Of a stretch of 64,000 nucleotides of DNA, positions 1 to 9,346 are shown piece after piece. Under the pieces are notes generated by a model. That model made no database searches, was not told the DNA's origin, and saw only the letters and a program-made list of their open reading frames with translations. Each line of letters begins with the position of its first letter. The stretch's first letter is position 1. The stretch comes from CAVQRC01 sp963715045 (GTDB lineage: Bacteria; Planctomycetota; Planctomycetia; Pirellulales; Lacipirellulaceae). The translations under genes and the position numbers were made by a program. The DNA is taken from assembly GCA_963715045.1 (NCBI GenBank), contig CAVQRC010000009.1, forward strand, positions 248,001-312,000, in the 5' to 3' direction.

Positions 1-1498
1 CTCGAATCCGCCACGCCAGTGATGTTGGCCGAGCGTGCCGCGATCAAGCCGACCGTGACCGTCGGCAGAAGCTATCGCGGCTGGATCTACGCGGCCGTGG
101 CCGTCGCGGCGGCGTTGCTGGTGGCCTACCTGCCGATGCTTCAGGTCAATGAACGGAACGTCGCCGACCGGTCGGTCGCCGGCCGCGAACGCCGCAGCAA
201 AGCCGAAGCACCGCGACCGGAGCGATCGTCTCGCGACATCGTGGCTGCGGATGAGCTGCACCCTGTTCCGCCTGCTGGGATGGGGGGGATGGGTGGCGGG
301 ATGGGTGGCGGGGCACTCGCCGGTCGTCCGGTCGAGGCCTTGATGGAAAACCGCGAGGGCCATCTCGAAATCGACCACGCCCGAGATGCAAATGTGTACT
401 TCGTACGTGTCAAGCTTTCGCCACAGGCGGCGAAAGCGATGCACGTCGAACAGGCAATCCTCCGCAATTCGATTGAGTTCGTCGCCAGCACGCCGACGCG
501 GCGGATACCCCCCGTTGGAGAGCGTCCGTACGGTGCCGCCCCCGGACAGACGGTCGTTGATCGCAACGATTCCGCGGCCCAAACGCGTTCTCCGAGTGAA
601 GGGCCGAAGCAGATTCAGCCGACTGATGGCGTGGCGGGCCGGCAACGCATCTCGCCGCCGCAGGCCGGGCGGTCAACGACACCCTCTCAACTCATCGCGA
701 TTGAAGCGCCGCTGACTCAAGCCGGCGGGCTGCTGCGCGAGCTCAGCGAGGACGCGTCGGGAATCCTCACGTTGGAAGTTGAGCCGCTCGACAGCAACGC
801 GGCCGAGCTGAGGCAATGGAACCGTTCGGCTCCATCGCCGCTCGCGGAAAAGGCTCGAGGCCAGCAGGGAGAAGAACCGCCGCTTGCCGACCGCTACGAG
901 GTCGAGGTCAAGAAAGGGCCGTCGATTGCAAGTCTGGAAGGCAGGTTGGCAGAGGGCGGTTGGGAGCCGTCCCCGGAGCCGCTGGCGGGGAGTACGCCGA
1001 GTGTTCCCCCGATCGCCGCGGACGGTGACCGGGTCGAAGTGCGTTCGCGGCAGGCAGGAGTCGACGTACCGTCGGTGTCCGTGGCTTCCCCGGATACCGA
1101 GCGCGATGAAAAAGATGAGGCGGCTGCGACGGCGGTCGCCACCGACAGCGTCCGGCAAGGCGATTCAACTGCCTCTCCAGCCACCCTGGCCCGAGTCGCT
1201 CCACGCATGGTTTTCCGTCGCGACCTCTGAGCTCGACGACGCGGAGCGGGAATCGCAGCAGCAGGAAGTCATCGACTGGTTCTCGTACGCTTTCGACGGA
1301 CTCGCGCTAGGTAGGGAGTCGCCAGCGAAGTCGCCGCCCGACACGGCATCGGGTACCGCGCGAATTCTGCTGTGGGTCGAGGTCGCTGAAGAGCCGGCAG
1401 TTGCCGGAGCGGCGGCGATGCCAGCGGCAGAAGCCGGTCAAGCTGGGGATCCCGCCGCCCGCCCGGCTGAAACGCCGCCCGCCCAGCCTTCGCCCTAG
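1..1498 (+). CDS. Membrane anti-sigma-factor-like protein, 5' partial, probable frameshift
   Basis: The frame is open from base 1, so the true start lies upstream of the window; the first internal ATG is at 22. A single membrane segment (WIYAAVAVAAALLVAYL) follows a short cytoplasmic stretch, then a Gly/Met-rich linker around base 280-320 and a periplasmic part containing VYFVRVKLSP, which resembles the periplasmic region of planctomycete anti-sigma proteins. Frame 1 stops at 1230, but the next frame stays open to 1498 and ends in an Ala/Pro-rich tail after ILLWVEVAEEPAV, a plausible natural C-terminus. A one-base insertion near 1210-1213 would join them. The zinc-finger or sigma-binding part, if present, is outside the window. 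The family assignment is inference from architecture. Confidence 0.45.
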
Positions 1499-1801
1499 CG
1501 ATCGCTGCGGTAAGAACGGGAGTCGTGATCCGCCGACGCTTAGCTTGGTCGCTATGCCAAAACGCCGGTGAACGCGTCCCACGGTCAGGGGATCGGTACC
1601 GAGAGATCCTCCTGGGATCGGCTCTAGATTCCCCGCGTGCGACGTGCTGAAAGAACGTCACACCGCCCGCGAGATCCTGTTGGATCGAGTGACCTCCGCG
1701 TCCCGTGATCCTGCTGTTGCCGGTCGTATCGATCCGCTAGAGTTTAGCGATGTGGAAGATTGCTCAGTCGTTCAACCTGCATCAAAAGGGAATCCAGAAG
1801 T
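1499..1801. other. Intergenic region, no gene seen
   Basis: About 300 bases between the anti-sigma-like gene and the CDGSH gene. I see no convincing reading frame, RNA or terminator here; it presumably carries the promoter of the CDGSH gene. Confidence 0.4.
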
Positions 1802-2011
1802 ATGTCGGACATCAAGATACGAATGCGTGCCAATGGGCCTTTTGTTGTCGAAGGGCCGATCACTCTGGTCGATTCCGAAGGAAACGAATTTCCACTCGAC
1901 CCTGCCAAACCGGCCGTCGCCTTGTGTCGCTGTGGGCATTCGAAGAATCGACCGTTCTGTGATGGATCGCATCGCGACTGCGAGTTTGCTTCCGACGAGC
2001 GCGCCGGGTGA
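1802..2011 (+). CDS. CDGSH iron-sulfur domain protein
   Basis: A 69-residue protein, essentially one CDGSH domain. The ligand motif CRCGHSKNRPFCDGSH matches C-X-C-X2-S-X3-P-X-C-D-G-S-H, in which three Cys and one His hold a labile 2Fe-2S cluster. The N-terminal half (GPFVVEGPITLVDSEGNEF) is the short beta segment common in bacterial single-domain members. A longer frame opens at 1760, but the ATG at 1802 (MSDIKIRM) starts exactly at the conserved part. Members of this family act in redox or iron-sulfur handling in the cytoplasm; the specific partner is unknown. A minisatellite starts directly after the stop codon. Confidence 0.9.
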   Translation: MSDIKIRMRANGPFVVEGPITLVDSEGNEFPLDPAKPAVALCRCGHSKNRPFCDGSHRDCEFASDERAG

Positions 2012-2013
2012 AG

Positions 2014-2145
2014 GGGAGACGGGAGCGGGAGACAGGAGACAGGAGACAGGACAGGAGACAAGGAGACAAGGAGACAAGGAGACAAGGAGACAGGGAGACA
2101 GGGAGACAGGGAGACGGGGAGACGGGGAGACGGGGAGACGGGGAG
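2014..2145. repeat. GGAGACA(A/G) minisatellite
   Basis: Begins just after the CDGSH stop codon and runs about 130 bases. The unit drifts along the array: GGAGACAG, then GGAGACAA copies in the middle, then GGGAGACA and GGGGAGAC towards the end. The plus strand is almost pure purine apart from the C in each unit. It lies between two plus-strand genes and encodes nothing recognisable. Confidence 0.9.
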
Positions 2146-2383
2146 TTTAAGCGGACGGGTTTTCCACAGGGGGCCGCTTGTCAGTCATGGCGGCATCCGC
2201 CGGTGAGCTGCGTTCTTCTCCGGGATTGAACGCACAAGCCGCGTTCTCGGGAACGACGGTTGTGATTCTTGGTTGCGGCACGTGGATGCCATGCGTTTGC
2301 GCGTGATAGAATCTGCGACCGCGAACGCGTTCCTGGCGGCGGCCCCAGCCGCTCTCTTCTCATGCCGAAAGGAGTCGTCCCCG

Positions 2384-3205
2384 ATGTCGGACTTGCAGAA
2401 TGAAGTGCTTGAAACAACGCAGCGACAGACGACCCTGACGGCAGACGACTCGGTACACGACTCAGCTTCGGCACCGTTCGTCGGCCAATGGACACAACTG
2501 GTGAGTCAAACGAATTGGGAAAAAGGACGCATCATTTGCCACTGGCGAGAATCCTTGATCGCCGCCGGCGCCGATGCGACCGCCTATTCGGACGATGCCT
2601 GGTCGCGTCGGGTGGGCGGCGTCAGTTCGCAACACGTGGGACGGCTTCGTCGAGTGTGGCAGCGTTTCGCGGACCAGCGGGACAGTTATCCCGGTACGTT
2701 CTGGAGTCATTTTTTTGCGGCTCTCGATTGGACCGACGCCGAAATGTGGCTCGAGGGCACGGTCCAGAACGGGTGGTCGGTTTCCCAGATGCGGGGTAAG
2801 CGGTGGGAAGCCTTGGGGGCTCCGGACGACCTCAAGCCGCGTGCCGAAGACATCATCACGGAAGAATACTCGGTCGCCGCGGCGTCCGATTTCGATCAAG
2901 GAGAAGATCCCGAGGCGGTGCGGAGTGGAAAATCTCTGGCCAGTGAGGTCGCGGGTGCCGACCGGAATCGGGCCGACGACTCGCCGCTGGATGACCGGGC
3001 GTCCGCCCCAGACGATCCCGGCGCACAACCTCCGGGAGCGACCCCGTTGGCGGATCTTCCCGAACTGCCCGACGAGCTGGCCGAGGCGTTCGAGCAGTTC
3101 AAGGTCGCGATCTTGAACCAGAAGGTTCGCGAGTGGCCCGACACGTCCGCCGAAGAAGTCATTCAATGTCTCGATGCATTGAAAGAACTGGCGTTGGCTA
3201 CCTAG
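2384..3205 (+). CDS. Conserved planctomycete-type protein of unknown function
   Basis: 273 residues. The ATG at 2384 is preceded by GAAAGGAG about nine bases upstream, so it is preferred over the longer frame from 2273. Residues about 30-150 form a Trp-rich, helical domain (NWEKGRIICHWRESL, WSRRVGGVSSQHVGRLRRVW, FAALDWTDAEMWLEG) that looks DNA- or protein-binding, with a helix-turn-helix-like feel around SSQHVGRLRRV. The rest is an acidic, Pro-rich, low-complexity linker ending in a short helical segment (EVIQCLDALKELAL). I do not recognise the family. No signal peptide or membrane segment. It stands alone, convergent with the next gene. Confidence 0.75.
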   Translation: MSDLQNEVLETTQRQTTLTADDSVHDSASAPFVGQWTQLVSQTNWEKGRIICHWRESLIAAGADATAYSDDAWSRRVGGVSSQHVGRLRRVWQRFADQRDSYPGTFWSHFFAALDWTDAEMWLEGTVQNGWSVSQMRGKRWEALGAPDDLKPRAEDIITEEYSVAAASDFDQGEDPEAVRSGKSLASEVAGADRNRADDSPLDDRASAPDDPGAQPPGATPLADLPELPDELAEAFEQFKVAILNQKVREWPDTSAEEVIQCLDALKELALAT

Positions 3206-3289
3206 TGCGTCGTCCAGATTGACGAAGCAAAACAAGCGGGCTCGATCGCATTCCACCGGGCGGCGGCTGCATGTCACCTGGGCCGCCGC

Positions 3290-3769
3290 TCAACTGGCTG
3301 CGAATTGCTCGGCGTACTCGAGCACCCACTGTTCGATGAGTTCCTGGAACTGCTCGATGTCGGCGTCGTCGAGCCGCTCGTAGTAACTGCGGGTGATGGC
3401 CTTCTTGTTGCGGATGGTCCCTTTGGTCTTCATGTCGAGCACGCGGTACTTGGAATACGGCGCGACCACGATTTCAAACAGACTGAAATAGTTGCCGCGC
3501 TTACCGTTGACGACGAGCGTGTCGTCGCGGCGAACTTTTCCGCCCCATCCCTTTTCTCCTACGATCGTCTCGTACTGGAAGCCGGGAAAAGTATCGATCA
3601 GTCGGTTCAGGCAGACCTCGATTCGCTCGGTCAGCGGCAACCGGTGCTGGGAGTGGAGCCGGCGGTATTCTTCCTCGGTGAGCGCCTTTCTCGCTTCGGA
3701 TTGCCGCTGGGCATCCCGGTTTTTGTGACCTCGCTGAACAGCGTGTTGCAATCGCTCGTCAAAATCCAT
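3290..3769 (-). CDS. Conserved hypothetical protein
   Basis: 159 residues, soluble, no signal peptide. The ATG at 3769 (MDFDERLQ) is chosen over the longer frame to 3871 because the extra N-terminus is Arg/Ala-rich and looks non-coding. The first 60 residues are charged and helical (AQRQSEARKALTEEEYRRLH); the second half mixes strands and helices (FQYETIVGEKGWGGKVRRDD, YSKYRVLDMKTKGTIRNKKA) and ends in a helix rich in Glu and Gln. The VLDMKTKG stretch recalls the D-X-K core of some nuclease-like folds, but this is weak and I assign no function. Confidence 0.7.
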   Translation of the reverse strand: MDFDERLQHAVQRGHKNRDAQRQSEARKALTEEEYRRLHSQHRLPLTERIEVCLNRLIDTFPGFQYETIVGEKGWGGKVRRDDTLVVNGKRGNYFSLFEIVVAPYSKYRVLDMKTKGTIRNKKAITRSYYERLDDADIEQFQELIEQWVLEYAEQFAAS

Positions 3770-3933
3770 GGTGCTCAATACCGCCGCTGATCGAGTGGGA
3801 CGAGAGGCAACCCTTCCTCCGCGGTCCTTGGGAGCAGTTGCCCCTGCAAGCGAGTCGCCCGCCGGTTGCATTTTGTGCCGTGACGCCCGGATTGCCTAGT
3901 GCTCTGTCAATCTTGCAGGAATCCCCAACCGCG

Positions 3934-6369
3934 TCACTTGCCGTCGTCGTCTTCACTCTTCCGCGCATAGAACTGCAGCAAGTCGCTGAAGGTCCGCATC
4001 GGCTCCTTACCCTCGGCCATGGCTTCGGTAATCGGGGCAGCCGGTTTCTTGGGCTTTTTGCGGACGGGCTTGGGCGGCAGTTTGCCCCGCCGCTCCGCCG
4101 GCCTGCGAGGTGCCTTTGCGGGACGGGGGGTCGACTTGGGCTTCTTGGATCGCTTCGCCCTGGGCCGTTCTGGGGGCGACTGTTCCGTTCCCGGCTCGAT
4201 CATCGTCAGCGCGACGCGGCGTCGATCCTGGTCGATGGACGTCACCCACACGCGGACCTGGTCGCCAACTGCCACTACGTCGTGCGGGTCGCGTACGAAC
4301 CGGTTGGCCATCTGGCTCACGTGAACGAGTCCGCTGTCGTGCAGTCCGACATCCACGAACGCGCCGAAATCGACCACATTCAGCACGCTTCCCCGGAGTT
4401 CCATCCCAATCTCAAGATCCTCGAGCTTGACGACATCTTTGCGGAAGATAGGCGGCGCGAGATCCGCGCGGAGGTCCCGACCGGGCCGCACGATGGCATC
4501 GAGAATATCCGACAGCGCCATCCTGCCCAGATTGAGCTGCCGGGCCAGTTCCTCTCGGTCGAGAGTGCCGCTGACTTCGCGAAGCTTCTGACTCGTCTCG
4601 GGCGTGTTCAGAGTCGCAACGTCCACTTCCATCCGAGCGAGCAACGCCCGTGTGGCCGCATAGCTTTCCGGATGGATCCAGGTGGCGTCCAGCGGTTCGC
4701 TGCCCTGCGGGATCTTCAAGAAGCCGGCCGCTTGCGTGAAGCTCGCTTCTCCGATTCCCGAGACGGCCAGCAATGCCTGGCGATCGGGAAAGGGACCGTG
4801 CTCCTGGCGATGGTCGTAGATCCGTCGCGCGGTGAGCTGGTTCAGGCCCGAGACGTACCGCAGCAATGCCACACTGGCCGTGTTCAGATCGACGCCTACG
4901 AAACTGACGCATGATTGCACGATTTCATCGAGCGTCTCGCGAAGGTGTTTGGCCCGTGAGTCGTGCTGATACAAGCCGACGCCGATGCTGGCCGGATCGA
5001 TCTTGACCAGTTCGCTCAAGGGATCCTGCAAGCGGCGGCCGATCGAGACCGCGCTCCGCTGGACGGCGGTGCAGTCGGGCAGCTCTTCGCGGCCAATCGA
5101 ACTGGTCGAGTACACGCTTGCGCCAGCCTCGTTGACGACCGTGTACGCGACGCCCGTTTCGGCGAACTCCTCTTTGATGAGCTCGGCCAACAGGGTCTCC
5201 GTCTCTCGGCAGGCAGTTCCGTTGCCGATCGCGATGACATGCAATCCGTGCGTGCGGATCATCTCGGCGATCTTTGCTTTGGCCTCGTCGATCCGCTCCT
5301 GTTTGCCGACGATGTAGACGACGGCGAAGTCGAGCGGCTTGCCGAATTCGTCGAGCGCGGCGATCTTGCAACCGTTCTTGAAGCCCGGGTCGATGGCGAG
5401 CACCCGTTTGTCGGGCAGGGGGGGTTGCAACAGCAGTTTGCGGAGGTTGCGGCCGAAAACGGATACTGAATGGGCCTCGGCTTTCTCCGTCAATTCGCGA
5501 CGAACTTCCCGTTCAAGACTTGGCAGGATCAACCGCGTGAGCGTGTCCTGAACGCAGCCGGCGAGAAAATCTCGGTGCGGATGTTCTTCGGGCACGGCCG
5601 TGGCGACTGCCAGATCGATTACCACCTGGCTGTCGCTTTCGATTCTGACGCGGAGCAGTTCGGCCCGCTCGCCCCGATTGATCGCCAACACGCGGTGCGG
5701 TGGTACCTTGGCAATTGGTTCGGAGTAGTCGAGATAGTCGCGGTACTGATCATGCTTTTTGGAAGCGTCGCCCACTTTCTGGCTCGTGAGCGTGGCCGTC
5801 TTGCGGTATTGCTTGCGAATCCGCTGCCGCAGATCGGCCCGCTCGCTGAATTGCTCTGCCAGAATATGACCCGCCCCGAGCAATGCTTCGGCAATGGTCG
5901 CGACCTGTTTGTCTTCATTGACGAAGTCGGCCGCGCGTGCGTCGAGATCGATCGCCACCTCCGCCGCCGTGAGTATCTCGTCCGCCAGCGGCGCCAGACC
6001 GCTCTCGACGGCCTTCGTAGCCAGCGTCTGCTTTCGCGGCCGGTACGGCAGGTAGAGGTCTTCCAACAGGCGAACATGTTCGGCTGCCAGAATTCGCCGT
6101 CGCAGTTCCTCGGTCAGCTTGCCCTGGGATTCGATCGAACGAAGAATGGTTTGCTTGCGTTCGTCCAGTTGCCTCAGGCTGCGAACGCGGTCCCGGATCC
6201 GCTCAATTTGCTCTTCATCGAGGCCGCCCGTCTGGTCCTTGCGATACCGTGTGATGAACGGCAGCGTGTTGCCTTCATCCAGCAGGGCGACCGCCGACTG
6301 TACCTGTCGCTCATCAAGCGACAATTCACGGGCGACGCGCGCCAGATTCACGTCGGATACTGTCGCCAT
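3934..6369 (-). CDS. tex: Tex-family RNA-binding transcription accessory protein
   Basis: 811 residues from the ATG at 6369 (MATVSDVNLARVARELSLD), the usual Tex start; a longer frame reaches 6432. Domains in order: N-terminal helical Tex domain (about 1-190, with LPFITRYRKDQTGGLDEEQ), YqgF-like RNase H fold (about 323-440, VLAIDPGFKNGCKIA), helix-hairpin-helix repeats (about 500-560, VSGIGEASFTQAAGFLKI) and an S1 RNA-binding domain (about 651-725, GSVLNVVDFGAFVDVGLHDS). A Lys/Arg/Pro-rich tail of about 50 residues (731-779) follows S1, longer than in Escherichia coli Tex and presumably an extra nucleic-acid contact. Tex binds RNA in the cytoplasm and is linked to transcription and stress survival. 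Monocistronic, no neighbours in the same direction. Confidence 0.95.
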   Translation of the reverse strand: MATVSDVNLARVARELSLDERQVQSAVALLDEGNTLPFITRYRKDQTGGLDEEQIERIRDRVRSLRQLDERKQTILRSIESQGKLTEELRRRILAAEHVRLLEDLYLPYRPRKQTLATKAVESGLAPLADEILTAAEVAIDLDARAADFVNEDKQVATIAEALLGAGHILAEQFSERADLRQRIRKQYRKTATLTSQKVGDASKKHDQYRDYLDYSEPIAKVPPHRVLAINRGERAELLRVRIESDSQVVIDLAVATAVPEEHPHRDFLAGCVQDTLTRLILPSLEREVRRELTEKAEAHSVSVFGRNLRKLLLQPPLPDKRVLAIDPGFKNGCKIAALDEFGKPLDFAVVYIVGKQERIDEAKAKIAEMIRTHGLHVIAIGNGTACRETETLLAELIKEEFAETGVAYTVVNEAGASVYSTSSIGREELPDCTAVQRSAVSIGRRLQDPLSELVKIDPASIGVGLYQHDSRAKHLRETLDEIVQSCVSFVGVDLNTASVALLRYVSGLNQLTARRIYDHRQEHGPFPDRQALLAVSGIGEASFTQAAGFLKIPQGSEPLDATWIHPESYAATRALLARMEVDVATLNTPETSQKLREVSGTLDREELARQLNLGRMALSDILDAIVRPGRDLRADLAPPIFRKDVVKLEDLEIGMELRGSVLNVVDFGAFVDVGLHDSGLVHVSQMANRFVRDPHDVVAVGDQVRVWVTSIDQDRRRVALTMIEPGTEQSPPERPRAKRSKKPKSTPRPAKAPRRPAERRGKLPPKPVRKKPKKPAAPITEAMAEGKEPMRTFSDLLQFYARKSEDDDGK

Positions 6370-6744
6370 GGAAAAAACGTACGGGAGAACGCGGCACCCG
6401 TGTTGGACTTCGAGGGTGCACGACAAAATCAAACAGAACGACGAGAGCCCGGTCGGCGAGTCGATGGAGTGCTAGCGGTATCAGAGACGTCGATTCTTGC
6501 GGTGTGATGGGGGCTTGTCAAGTTTGGTCCGGTTGCGCGACGCGGATCACCCGGTTTGCCTTGCTTGACCGGTTGGTCCGCGCGGTTTTCCGGCTGGCGT
6601 TAAATTCACAAGATTATCCCCAGATTGTTCCATGTTGATTCAATGAAGGCGGGTGCCGTTGTCGATAGGGCTGAGGTGACCAGTTCTCAGCACGATGCTG
6701 AAGAGTCGACAACACTCACCGGGTATCGTAAGGAAGCGACGCCT
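6370..6744. other. Divergent promoter region of tex and the 79-residue gene
   Basis: 375 bases between divergent genes, with an AT-richer patch around 6600-6640 that may hold promoters. No RNA gene or repeat recognised. Confidence 0.4.
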
Positions 6745-6984
6745 ATGCTTGGGAAATTGCGAATTTACAACGGACCCTCGAGCGGAACCGCTACGCTGGA
6801 CGATTTTCCTGCCGCGCGACGTTGCATCTCGCTGAATGTTGGTGAAGTGCTGCCGCTGCTGGCCGAGGCCATTGATAGCAATCGGGCCTGGCTTCGCGAT
6901 TTCGAAGACGACGAAATCACGATCTCCACCGATCTGTACGAGGTCCTGATGGCGTACCAGCAATTGCAGCGCTCGGGGGCCTGA
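6745..6984 (+). CDS. Small conserved hypothetical protein
   Basis: 79 residues, acidic and soluble. The ATG at 6745 (MLGKLRIYNGPSSG) has AAGGAA about ten bases upstream; the frame extends to 6625, but the extra residues do not look coding. The body (LNVGEVLPLLAEAIDSNRAW followed by ITISTDLYEVLMAYQQL) suggests a compact alpha/beta fold. It lies 86 bases before the aminotransferase gene on the same strand and could be co-transcribed. I do not recognise a family. Confidence 0.7.
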   Translation: MLGKLRIYNGPSSGTATLDDFPAARRCISLNVGEVLPLLAEAIDSNRAWLRDFEDDEITISTDLYEVLMAYQQLQRSGA

Positions 6985-7070
6985 GATCCCGCTGACGTTG
7001 ACGTCGGCGCACAGAGTCCGTATTTTCCCGCCGGTTGCCAAAATCACCCGCGCGGAAAGGACTCAGCAAG

Positions 7071-8246
7071 ATGGTGAATCAGGAAGCATCAGCGGCCGGT
7101 ATCGAGCCGGTCCCACTGCTCGACGTGAGACGACAGAACGCACCCTTGAGAGTTGCGATCGACTCGGCCGTGGGCGAGGTCTGCGAGTCGGGGGAGTTCG
7201 TTCATGGCCCGGCCTGCCGACGCCTCGAAGAGGCGATCGCCCGCTGCTGCCAGACCAAGCACGCGATCGGCTGCGCGTCAGGGAGCGATGCCCTGTTGCT
7301 CTCCTTGATGGCGCTGGAAATTGGCCCCGGGGACGAAGTGATTCTCCCGAGCTTTACCTTCTTCGCGACCGCGGGTGCGATTTGGCGGCTTGGAGCCAAG
7401 CCTGTTTTCGCGGACATCGATCCGCTCACCTACAACCTCGATCCAGCCGACGCGGCGCGCAGAGTCACCTCGGCCACGAAGGCCATTCTCCCGGTTCACC
7501 TGTTTGGTCAGACAGCCGACATGAGCTCACTCGGAGACTTGGCCGAGGCGTACGGACTGCCATTGATCGAAGATGTTGCCCAAGCGATCGGGGCGACCCA
7601 TTCGGGCCGGGCCGCCGGGTCGTTGGGCCGGATCGGATGTTTCAGCTTCTACCCCACGAAGAACCTGGGCGGGTTTGGAGATGGGGGCATGATCACGACC
7701 AACGACGACGAACTGGCCGATCAGTTGCGGATTCTCCGCGACCACGGTCAGTCGCCCCGCTATCACCACGGGGTGGTTGGCATCAACAGCCGACTCGATG
7801 CCATCCAGGCAGCGGTCCTGGCCGTGAAGCTGCCCCATCTCAAGAAATGGACCGCGCGCCGCCGCCAGAACGCGTTGCGGTACCGCAACGTGCTTCAGCA
7901 GCAGGTCGCGGACGGCTGGTTGTCGTTGCCGCAGTCGCAGTCGGCCGATGAGCACGTATGGAACCAGTACACGATTCGTGTTCACAAACGTCATCGCGAC
8001 ACGCTCAAGTCGTGGCTCGACGAGCGGAAGTGCGGGACCGCGATCTACTATCCGGTTCCGCTGCATCTGCAGACCTGTTTCCAATCGCTTGGTTACGAAC
8101 GGGGTTCCCTGCCGGAAACGGAACGGGCGGCTGAAGAGGTCCTCTCGCTACCGATCTTTCCCGAGTTGACGCGGAGCGAGCAAGATCGCGTGATCCGGGA
8201 AGTGAATACTTATTTCGCGACTGCTGCGACGTCAGCCGCAGCGTAA
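7071..8246 (+). CDS. DegT/DnrJ/EryC1/StrS-family aminotransferase
   Basis: 391 residues, the usual length for this PLP-dependent sugar aminotransferase family. The ATG at 7071 follows GGAAAGGA. The family hallmarks are present: GCASGSDALLLSLMAL near the phosphate-binding site, SFTFFATAGAI, IEDVAQAIGA with the PLP-ring aspartate (about residue 168), and the Schiff-base lysine in SFYPTKNLGGFGDGG (about Lys197). Such enzymes convert a nucleotide keto-sugar to an amino sugar for surface polysaccharides or glycoproteins, usually with glutamate as donor. No other sugar-nucleotide gene lies beside it, so the exact substrate cannot be told. Confidence 0.93.
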   Translation: MVNQEASAAGIEPVPLLDVRRQNAPLRVAIDSAVGEVCESGEFVHGPACRRLEEAIARCCQTKHAIGCASGSDALLLSLMALEIGPGDEVILPSFTFFATAGAIWRLGAKPVFADIDPLTYNLDPADAARRVTSATKAILPVHLFGQTADMSSLGDLAEAYGLPLIEDVAQAIGATHSGRAAGSLGRIGCFSFYPTKNLGGFGDGGMITTNDDELADQLRILRDHGQSPRYHHGVVGINSRLDAIQAAVLAVKLPHLKKWTARRRQNALRYRNVLQQQVADGWLSLPQSQSADEHVWNQYTIRVHKRHRDTLKSWLDERKCGTAIYYPVPLHLQTCFQSLGYERGSLPETERAAEEVLSLPIFPELTRSEQDRVIREVNTYFATAATSAAA

Positions 8247-8343
8247 CCGCATGCCGCCTGCTCTTCCTGCTGTTCGGCGTTGCGGTCTGTCGTTGGGCGG
8301 GTGGGCCGCCCGGACGTGCGATCGTGGAGAAATGGGCGGAGTC

Positions 8344-8595
8344 TTACGCTTCTTTCTTCGGCCGCTTGACTTCCAGTTTGCGTCCGGAGGGGCGGACCGT
8401 GACGAATACGCCGAGCGCGACGCAGAGTAGAACGAGTCCCCAGCTTAGTCCGTAGGACGGGTCAGACGCTTCTTCCGCCGAGGCCTGAGCGAGTGCCGGG
8501 CCGGCGGTCGCCTCCCAGATCACGCAGGTGCTGATCGCCACCAGCAGTCGGTTGAGCAGCTTGCTTCTCGCTGTCTCGCAGTTTGTCGCAGCCAC
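8344..8595 (-). CDS. Small membrane protein
   Basis: 83 residues. A possible N-terminal signal-like segment (LLNRLLVAISTCVIWEA ending near ALAQA) is followed by a short loop and a clear membrane helix (GLSWGLVLLCVALGVFVTV), then a basic tail (KLEVKRPKK) that should stay in the cytoplasm. No family recognised. It sits in convergent orientation to the aminotransferase gene and upstream bases give no strong ribosome site. Confidence 0.6.
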   Translation of the reverse strand: MAATNCETARSKLLNRLLVAISTCVIWEATAGPALAQASAEEASDPSYGLSWGLVLLCVALGVFVTVRPSGRKLEVKRPKKEA

Positions 8596-8794
8596 GCAGT
8601 GGTTCGCTGGAGCCGCACGGATCGAGGACGCGACATTCTCTGAGACTTACCGACGATCATGAACGGCTCGCTGCCGGGCTGCACGACGAACAGGGGAAAC
8701 GGGACAGATTCCCTCCGGGCGATGCGGGTATTCTAGCTGCGACGACCGCGGTTCGGGTAGTCGCCGGTCGGAAGAGTCGCTGCTGCCAGGGGAC

Positions 8795-9340
8795 TCAATT
8801 CAGGTTCGAGGGCTGCACGGTTTGCGGAGTGGGTTCGAGCAGCGACTCGAATGGGACGGCCCGCTGGCGAAACGCGGCCGTCGGCATCGCGACCGTGTCC
8901 CAACTGATCGAGATCGGCCGCGCATGCGGGGCATAGTCATCGAGCCGCACGGCGACGAATGCGTATTTCTGGCCTCGAAAGCTGAAGATCTGATCTTCGG
9001 CGAGCGGCGAGCGGTCGGCGACGAGATGGTAGGCAAAGACCAGCAGCGGGACGAAATCTTCGCCGAAATTCTGCTTCCACAGGGCGAGGCTGCGAAGATC
9101 GTCGCGCGTCGACCAGTTTTTCCAGTACTGCTTTTGTTCGTCCCCCGAAGGAAATCGGCGGCCTTTGACATCGACCAGCCAGGATGGCCCATTCGGTTGC
9201 GAGACGATGAAATCGAGGCTCTTGAGCGAGCCGCCAGCCATCAGGCTGCGGCGGGCTTCGTCAACGGCCACGTATGGCAATCGCCGCATCCGGAGGAATT
9301 CTTCGAACGCCGCCTCGTAGTGGTTTTCTCGATTCGCCAT
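8795..9340 (-). CDS. HYExAFE family protein, nuclease-like
   Basis: 181 residues. The N-terminus carries the signature HYEAAFEEFL that names the family, seen mostly in Planctomycetota. The centre (SLKSLDFIV then WLVDVKGRRFP) has the D...D-X-K arrangement of PD-(D/E)XK nuclease folds, with the N-terminal Glu as possible first catalytic residue. It starts six bases after the hisS stop codon and so is the last gene of a YkgJ / hisS / HYExAFE operon. Function is unknown; a nucleic-acid cleaving or binding role is inference from the fold pattern. Confidence 0.85.
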   Translation of the reverse strand: MANRENHYEAAFEEFLRMRRLPYVAVDEARRSLMAGGSLKSLDFIVSQPNGPSWLVDVKGRRFPSGDEQKQYWKNWSTRDDLRSLALWKQNFGEDFVPLLVFAYHLVADRSPLAEDQIFSFRGQKYAFVAVRLDDYAPHARPISISWDTVAMPTAAFRQRAVPFESLLEPTPQTVQPSNLN

Positions 9341-9346
9341 CGGAGT

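Noticed and set aside
3260..3289. Hairpin GCGGCGGC / GCCGCCGC as a terminator
   Set aside because: Only eight pairs, a 14-base loop and no U-tract; GC-rich chance pairing is likely.
3838..4914. Plus-strand frame opposite the 3' half of tex
   Set aside because: No motif; tex on the minus strand is unambiguous.
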